Origin: CAYNTG01 sp964400105
GTDB taxonomy: Bacteria > UBP14 > UBA6098
Reading direction: 5' to 3'
NCBI GenBank assembly: GCA_964400105.1
Contig: CAYNTG010000093.1
Location: forward strand, 1-8,955
DNA length: 8,955 bases
Made by a program: the position numbers and the translations under genes. The notes under the pieces are model-generated. The model made no database searches, had not been told where the DNA came from, and saw only the letters and a program-made list of their open reading frames with translations. This document shows, piece after piece, positions 5,860 through 8,955 of the stretch. Positions within the stretch are counted from its first letter, which is position 1, and every line of letters begins with the position of its first letter.

Positions 5860-7416
5860 ATGTTCATAGATAGCCACGGCCACATCGATTTCGATTCGTT
5901 CGACAAAGACCGCGATGCGATTATCGCGAGGGCGTTGGTAGCCGGCGTTCGCACGATCATCATCCCCGCGATAGACGGCGCGACGATGGCGAAGGCCGCG
6001 CAAATCGCCGGGCGATATTCGCATATCTGGTTCGCAGCCGGATGGCACCCGAGCGAGGCCGAAAGCTTCGATAGAGATGCGCTTATGCGATATATTCGAC
6101 ATCCGAAGTGCGTCGCTATCGGCGAGATCGGACTGGATTTTTATCGCGATCATACCTCGCCGGAGGTTCAAAAGTCGGTCCTTCGAGAGCAGCTCGAGAT
6201 CGCGTGGGAGTTCGGGCTTCCTACGGAAATCCATGTCCGCGAAGCATGGCCGGAAGCAAGGCGCATCATCGACGACTTTCCCGAAGTCCGATGTGATTTC
6301 CACGCATTCTCCGGCGACGAGGACGACCTCGAATGGCTTCTCGAAAGGGGAGACCTCGCTGGTGTCGGTGGGCCGGTGACGTTCAAAAATTTCAAGAAAC
6401 AACATCTTATCGAGATATTGCCATTGCGAAATCTCCTCACGGAAACGGATTGCCCGTTTCTCACGCCACACCCTCACCGTGGCAAGCGAAACGAGCCGTC
6501 GTTCATCCCCATGATAGCCAGGAAGATAGCCGAAATAAAGGGCGTCGATGTCGTGGAGGTCGAACATGCGGTGGAGAAAAATACCCGCGCCTTTTTCGGC
6601 GTGCCGCTCGCATTCGGCGATCTTGACCCGAAGATGTCGAAGGATTCGCTTTCGCAGAATTTTTTGATCGACAAGAATATCGCGGCGAAGATCGTCGATC
6701 TCGCCGGAAGCGGCGAGCTATGCATCGAGATCGGCGCCGGAAACGGCGAACTGACCGAATTGCTCTCCGAAAAATTCACGCGAATTTGGGCTGTCGAGCC
6801 GGATTGGAGCCGCCATAAAGCGATTCACAAAGCATCACCCGAAGCGATGATCATTCCTCGAAAGGCGCAGGACGTCGATATCGAGTCGCTGTGCGCCTTC
6901 GAGGACGAGCGAGCCGTCATTATCGGCAATCTTCCCTATGGCGACACATCGCCGATCATCTTTCATGTTCTCGATAATCGAGATTGTATCGAAAAAGGCG
7001 TTTTCATGGTGCAAAAGGAGGTGGCCGAAAGGCTTTGCTCAAAATCAGGCTCGAAGCGTTACGGAATTCCGAGCGTGCTATTCTCGCTGTTCTTCGAGAT
7101 TCGCCGGGAGTTCGATGTCTCGCCCGATTGCTTTCTGCCTGTGCCAAACGTCGATTCCACCGTAATATCGCTTCTTCCAATCGTCGATCCACCGGCCGAT
7201 AATGTAGATTTTCTATTGTTGAAAAAGGTAGTCAAATCCGCCTTCGCCCATCGAAGAAAGACGATTCGCAATTCCATGAGGTGTTTGTTCGGAAACCTCG
7301 ACCTCGAAAAGCTGCTCCGCGCCGCCGGGATCGATCCCACGATACGCGCTGAACGGGTTAACGCGGAAGCATATATCGAGCTTGTGCGGGCTATCGAGAC
7401 GGAGGTGGGTAGTTAG
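5860..7416 (+). CDS. TatD-family hydrolase fused to 16S rRNA dimethyladenosine transferase (RsmA/KsgA)
   Basis: One uninterrupted 518-residue frame carries two complete enzymes. Residues 1-250 are a TatD-type metal-dependent hydrolase (3'-5' exonuclease family) with all expected metal ligands: H6 and H8, E89 in GEIGLDFY, H125, H148 in DFHAFSG and D197 in TETDCPF, plus the HRGKRNEPS loop (206-214). Residues 259-518 are RsmA, the SAM-dependent methylase that makes N6-dimethyladenosine at two adjacent adenines near the 3' end of 16S rRNA. It shows SQNFLIDKN (265-273), the SAM loop EIGAGNGEL (290-298), acidic E313 in AVEPD, NLPYGDTSP (357-365) as the N6-adenine catalytic motif, PVPNVDSTV (428-436) and AFAHRRKTIRNSM (461-473). 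A possible internal start, M259 (ATG at 6634), has no ribosome site, so separate RsmA translation looks unlikely. tatD and rsmA are neighbours in many bacteria, which makes a gene fusion plausible. Confidence 0.92.
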   Translation: MFIDSHGHIDFDSFDKDRDAIIARALVAGVRTIIIPAIDGATMAKAAQIAGRYSHIWFAAGWHPSEAESFDRDALMRYIRHPKCVAIGEIGLDFYRDHTSPEVQKSVLREQLEIAWEFGLPTEIHVREAWPEARRIIDDFPEVRCDFHAFSGDEDDLEWLLERGDLAGVGGPVTFKNFKKQHLIEILPLRNLLTETDCPFLTPHPHRGKRNEPSFIPMIARKIAEIKGVDVVEVEHAVEKNTRAFFGVPLAFGDLDPKMSKDSLSQNFLIDKNIAAKIVDLAGSGELCIEIGAGNGELTELLSEKFTRIWAVEPDWSRHKAIHKASPEAMIIPRKAQDVDIESLCAFEDERAVIIGNLPYGDTSPIIFHVLDNRDCIEKGVFMVQKEVAERLCSKSGSKRYGIPSVLFSLFFEIRREFDVSPDCFLPVPNVDSTVISLLPIVDPPADNVDFLLLKKVVKSAFAHRRKTIRNSMRCLFGNLDLEKLLRAAGIDPTIRAERVNAEAYIELVRAIETEVGS

Positions 7417-8619
7417 ATGGAGGTATTTATCGTTCTTCTGGTCGTGGTTTTGGTGACATGGTGGGTCGTCGAATATCGTCGCCACCTCGGCAGTGTCGTG
7501 AAGATTCCCATTCGGATTCACGTCAACGGCACGCGCGGCAAATCGTCCGTTACGAGGCTGATCGGCGGTGCGCTTCGCGAGGGCGGGATCCGCACGGTCG
7601 CAAAAACCACCGGCTCGCTGCCGCAGTTCATCTTACCGGACGGCTCGGAGGAGCCGATCGTTCGCCTCGGGCCTGCCAATATCCACGAGCAGGTCGGAAT
7701 CGTTCGGCGTGCAAGCGAGATGGACGCCGAGGCTCTCGTGATCGAGTGCATGGCGCTTCAACCGGAGTATCAGGAAATATCAGAGCAGAGGATCATCAAA
7801 AGCACGATCGATGTTATAACCAACGCGCGCCCCGATCATCTCGATGTCATGGGGCCGACGGCGGACGATGTCGTGGATGCGCTTTGCGGAACTATCTCGC
7901 CGGGAAATATCTGCTTTACGGCAGAGCGGGAGCGATTCGACCGGATGAATAATTACGCGGACGAGATCGGCGCGAAGATCGTTCGAGCCGACCCAAGGAA
8001 GATCGGTCGAAGCGTAATGGCGGGGTTCGGCTATATCGAGCACGAGGAGAACGTCGCACTTGCCCTCGGTGTCGCGGAGCATCTGGGGATCGAGCGCGAT
8101 GTCGCTATTCGAGGGATGCAGAAAGCGATCCCGGATATCGGCGCGTTGACCGTTTATCGTGTGGAATTTTTCGATAAGGAGATTACCTTTTATAACGCCT
8201 TCGCCGCGAACGATCCCGAATCGATCGGTGCGCTGTGGGACAAGCTGAAATTGTTCCCATCGGCAGATGAGCCGGTTATCGTTATAGCGAACAATCGCGC
8301 CGACCGCGCGAGCCGAACGGCGCAGCTTGCCGATATGCTGGTTGACAAGGTTCGCGCCGATCGTTATCTGCTTATTGGAACGAACACCAAGCTCCTTTTG
8401 GAGGAGCTTGGCAGAGGCGGCATGGATTTGGCGGAGGTGATCGACATCGGCGGCGCGGAGGTCGAGGATGTTTTTGAAAAATGCGTTGAACTGACGCCAC
8501 GAAAAAGTAAAATCGTCGGTGTCGGCAATATCGGAGGAATCGGACGCGAGCTGCTCGGATATTTCAAGGCCCGCGCCGAATCGCCTATCCGCCACGACGA
8601 CACCGCGGACGGGGTTTAA
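7417..8619 (+). CDS. pgsB: Poly-gamma-glutamate synthase PgsB/CapB-type amide ligase
   Basis: A 400-residue membrane-anchored, ATP-dependent Mur-ligase-like enzyme, close in length to Bacillus PgsB. After one N-terminal helix (about 2-19) come VNGTRGKSSVTRLI (36-49) with the P-loop GTRGKSS, then ALVIECMALQPEY (106-118), TNARPDHLDVMGPT (135-148) and ANNRADRASRT (291-301), all matching PgsB/CapB landmarks. The family activates the terminal carboxyl of a growing gamma-glutamyl chain as an acyl phosphate and works with PgsC and usually PgsA for synthesis and export; a PgsC-like start lies 280 nt downstream. The ATG follows the previous stop with no gap, and GGAGGT at 7401-7406 lies inside the preceding gene's end, so translational coupling with the tatD-rsmA fusion is likely. 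The actual polymer is unknown. Confidence 0.92.
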   Translation: MEVFIVLLVVVLVTWWVVEYRRHLGSVVKIPIRIHVNGTRGKSSVTRLIGGALREGGIRTVAKTTGSLPQFILPDGSEEPIVRLGPANIHEQVGIVRRASEMDAEALVIECMALQPEYQEISEQRIIKSTIDVITNARPDHLDVMGPTADDVVDALCGTISPGNICFTAERERFDRMNNYADEIGAKIVRADPRKIGRSVMAGFGYIEHEENVALALGVAEHLGIERDVAIRGMQKAIPDIGALTVYRVEFFDKEITFYNAFAANDPESIGALWDKLKLFPSADEPVIVIANNRADRASRTAQLADMLVDKVRADRYLLIGTNTKLLLEELGRGGMDLAEVIDIGGAEVEDVFEKCVELTPRKSKIVGVGNIGGIGRELLGYFKARAESPIRHDDTADGV

Positions 8620-8643
8620 ACGATTATTCCTTAGGAGTGTTTT

Positions 8644-8721
8644 ATGCGGGAAGATAAAAACTATAATTTTATCGAAAAGACAAATAAGGATGATATACGT
8701 GGTTTTATCGAAGTATGCTAA
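8644..8721 (+). CDS. Possible 25-residue small protein between pgsB and pgsC
   Basis: An ATG at 8644 follows a strong Shine-Dalgarno AGGAG (8633-8637) at a spacing of six bases, 24 nt after pgsB. The frame encodes 25 residues, charged and hydrophilic, ending in the sequence RGFIEVC before TAA. It has no hydrophobic segment, so it does not resemble a PgsE-like membrane peptide. Codons are more AT-rich than in pgsB. It may be a real small protein, a leader peptide, or the remnant start of a gene interrupted by the downstream structured segment; the good ribosome site is the only positive evidence. Confidence 0.35.
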   Translation: MREDKNYNFIEKTNKDDIRGFIEVC

Positions 8722-8753
8722 AAAAGAGCAGCCCTCCAATCTTGGAGAGCTGC
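8720..8753 (-). terminator. Rho-independent terminator on the minus strand
   Basis: The arms 8728-8739 and 8742-8753 form 11 base pairs with one C-A mismatch around a tight two-base (effectively four-base) loop. Read on the minus strand, the hairpin is followed by TC and then six T residues (complement of 8720-8725), the classic intrinsic terminator form. On the plus strand no T-run follows, so it points only one way. No gene on the minus strand is available to end here, apart from a short possible transcript from 8754-8900. Confidence 0.6.
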
Positions 8754-8899
8754 CGATCCGTCGGTGGCTGGGCAAACCATATACCTTGAGTATTAAGCAA
8801 GAGACCACCTCCGTTTTTCACAAATAACATATAATTGAATAATGCAAACATAATATCATTATCATGACAAAAATACTAAAAGAATATACGAGGTAGATT
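8754..8899. other. AT-rich gap with stem-forming segment upstream of pgsC
   Basis: GGTGG (about 8762-8766) can pair with CCACC further on (about 8804-8809), enclosing a loop with smaller self-complementary parts (ATAC/GTAT, CTTG/CAAG), followed by TTTTT. A minus-strand reading gives GGAGGTGG, then TTG and a 31-codon frame that runs through the terminator, more likely RNA than protein. From about 8815 to 8895 the sequence is strongly AT-rich and may hold a pgsC promoter, but no -35/-10 pair is convincing. Confidence 0.35.
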
Positions 8900-8955
8900 T
8901 TGCTCTGGTTATCCGTTGGATTGGGATTGGTGCTTTCGCTCGCATTCGGCGAGCT
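8900..8955 (+). CDS. pgsC: PgsC/CapC-like membrane protein, 5' end only
   Basis: The last 56 bases read MLWLSVGLGLVLSLAFGE from a TTG at 8900, preceded by GAGG (8890-8893) at a spacing of six bases. It fits the N-terminal first helix of PgsC as I recall it from Bacillus (LYIALVLGVLLSLIFAEK), with the same length and the L-S-L-x-F-x-E end. Position after pgsB supports the call. PgsC is a multi-helix membrane partner of PgsB. Only 18 codons are visible, so the assignment rests on a short match and gene order. Confidence 0.65.
   Translation, partial: MLWLSVGLGLVLSLAFGE

Noticed and set aside
7780..8808. Long minus-strand frame over pgsB
   Set aside because: It is a shadow of pgsB, crosses the terminator region and lacks a ribosome site or family motif.
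8765..8810. Cyclic-di-GMP riboswitch, suggested by GGGCAAACC and a nearby GCAAG
   Set aside because: The expected GNRA-type hairpin, the second conserved half and its tetraloop receptor are not found; only a short sequence match remains.

Overview
The window looks like chromosomal housekeeping DNA from a bacterium with strong preference for C- or G-ending codons in genes and AT-rich gaps between them. Nothing in it is a clean lineage marker. The domain fusions, a dispersed-type 'TGTCATTG...GGCAATCTCC' palindrome, mixed ATG/GTG/TTG starts and a PgsB-PgsC pair suggest an uncultivated, probably FCB-type or candidate-phylum bacterium; this placement is inference with low confidence. All confident genes lie on the plus strand.

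Layout: 1-66 holds the edge of a neighbouring gene whose strand is ambiguous. 133-1110 is a branched-chain amino acid aminotransferase (ilvE) with a good promoter and Shine-Dalgarno site. 1136-1573 and 1570-1863 are two overlapping small three-helix membrane proteins, the first with a C-terminal zinc ribbon; they may be divergent paralogues. 1893-2354 is a stand-alone ImmA/IrrE-type metallopeptidase. A dispersed palindromic repeat follows at 2358-2397, then murA (2466-3752), the first committed enzyme of peptidoglycan synthesis. 3815-5548 encodes an unusual fusion of IspH (last step of the MEP isoprenoid pathway) with a nine-helix UbiA-like prenyltransferase domain, apparently from a leaderless GTG-start mRNA. 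A 311-nt gap (5549-5859) holds a structured element and a good promoter. 5860-7416 is a second fusion, a TatD metal-dependent hydrolase joined to RsmA/KsgA, the 16S rRNA dimethyladenosine transferase. 7417-8619 (pgsB) abuts it directly. After a 280-nt gap, the first 18 codons of a likely pgsC start at 8900 and run off the window.

How the genes fit together: several products serve the cell envelope (MurA for peptidoglycan, IspH-UbiA for isoprenoid supply and prenyl transfer, PgsB/PgsC for poly-gamma-glutamate-type polymer). The others are general metabolism (IlvE), ribosome maturation and nucleic acid turnover (TatD-RsmA) and an orphan regulatory-type protease. No defence system, CRISPR array, rRNA, tRNA or complete mobile element is visible. 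The most notable points are the two gene fusions, the leaderless start, and the structured island that separates pgsB from pgsC and carries a minus-strand terminator.
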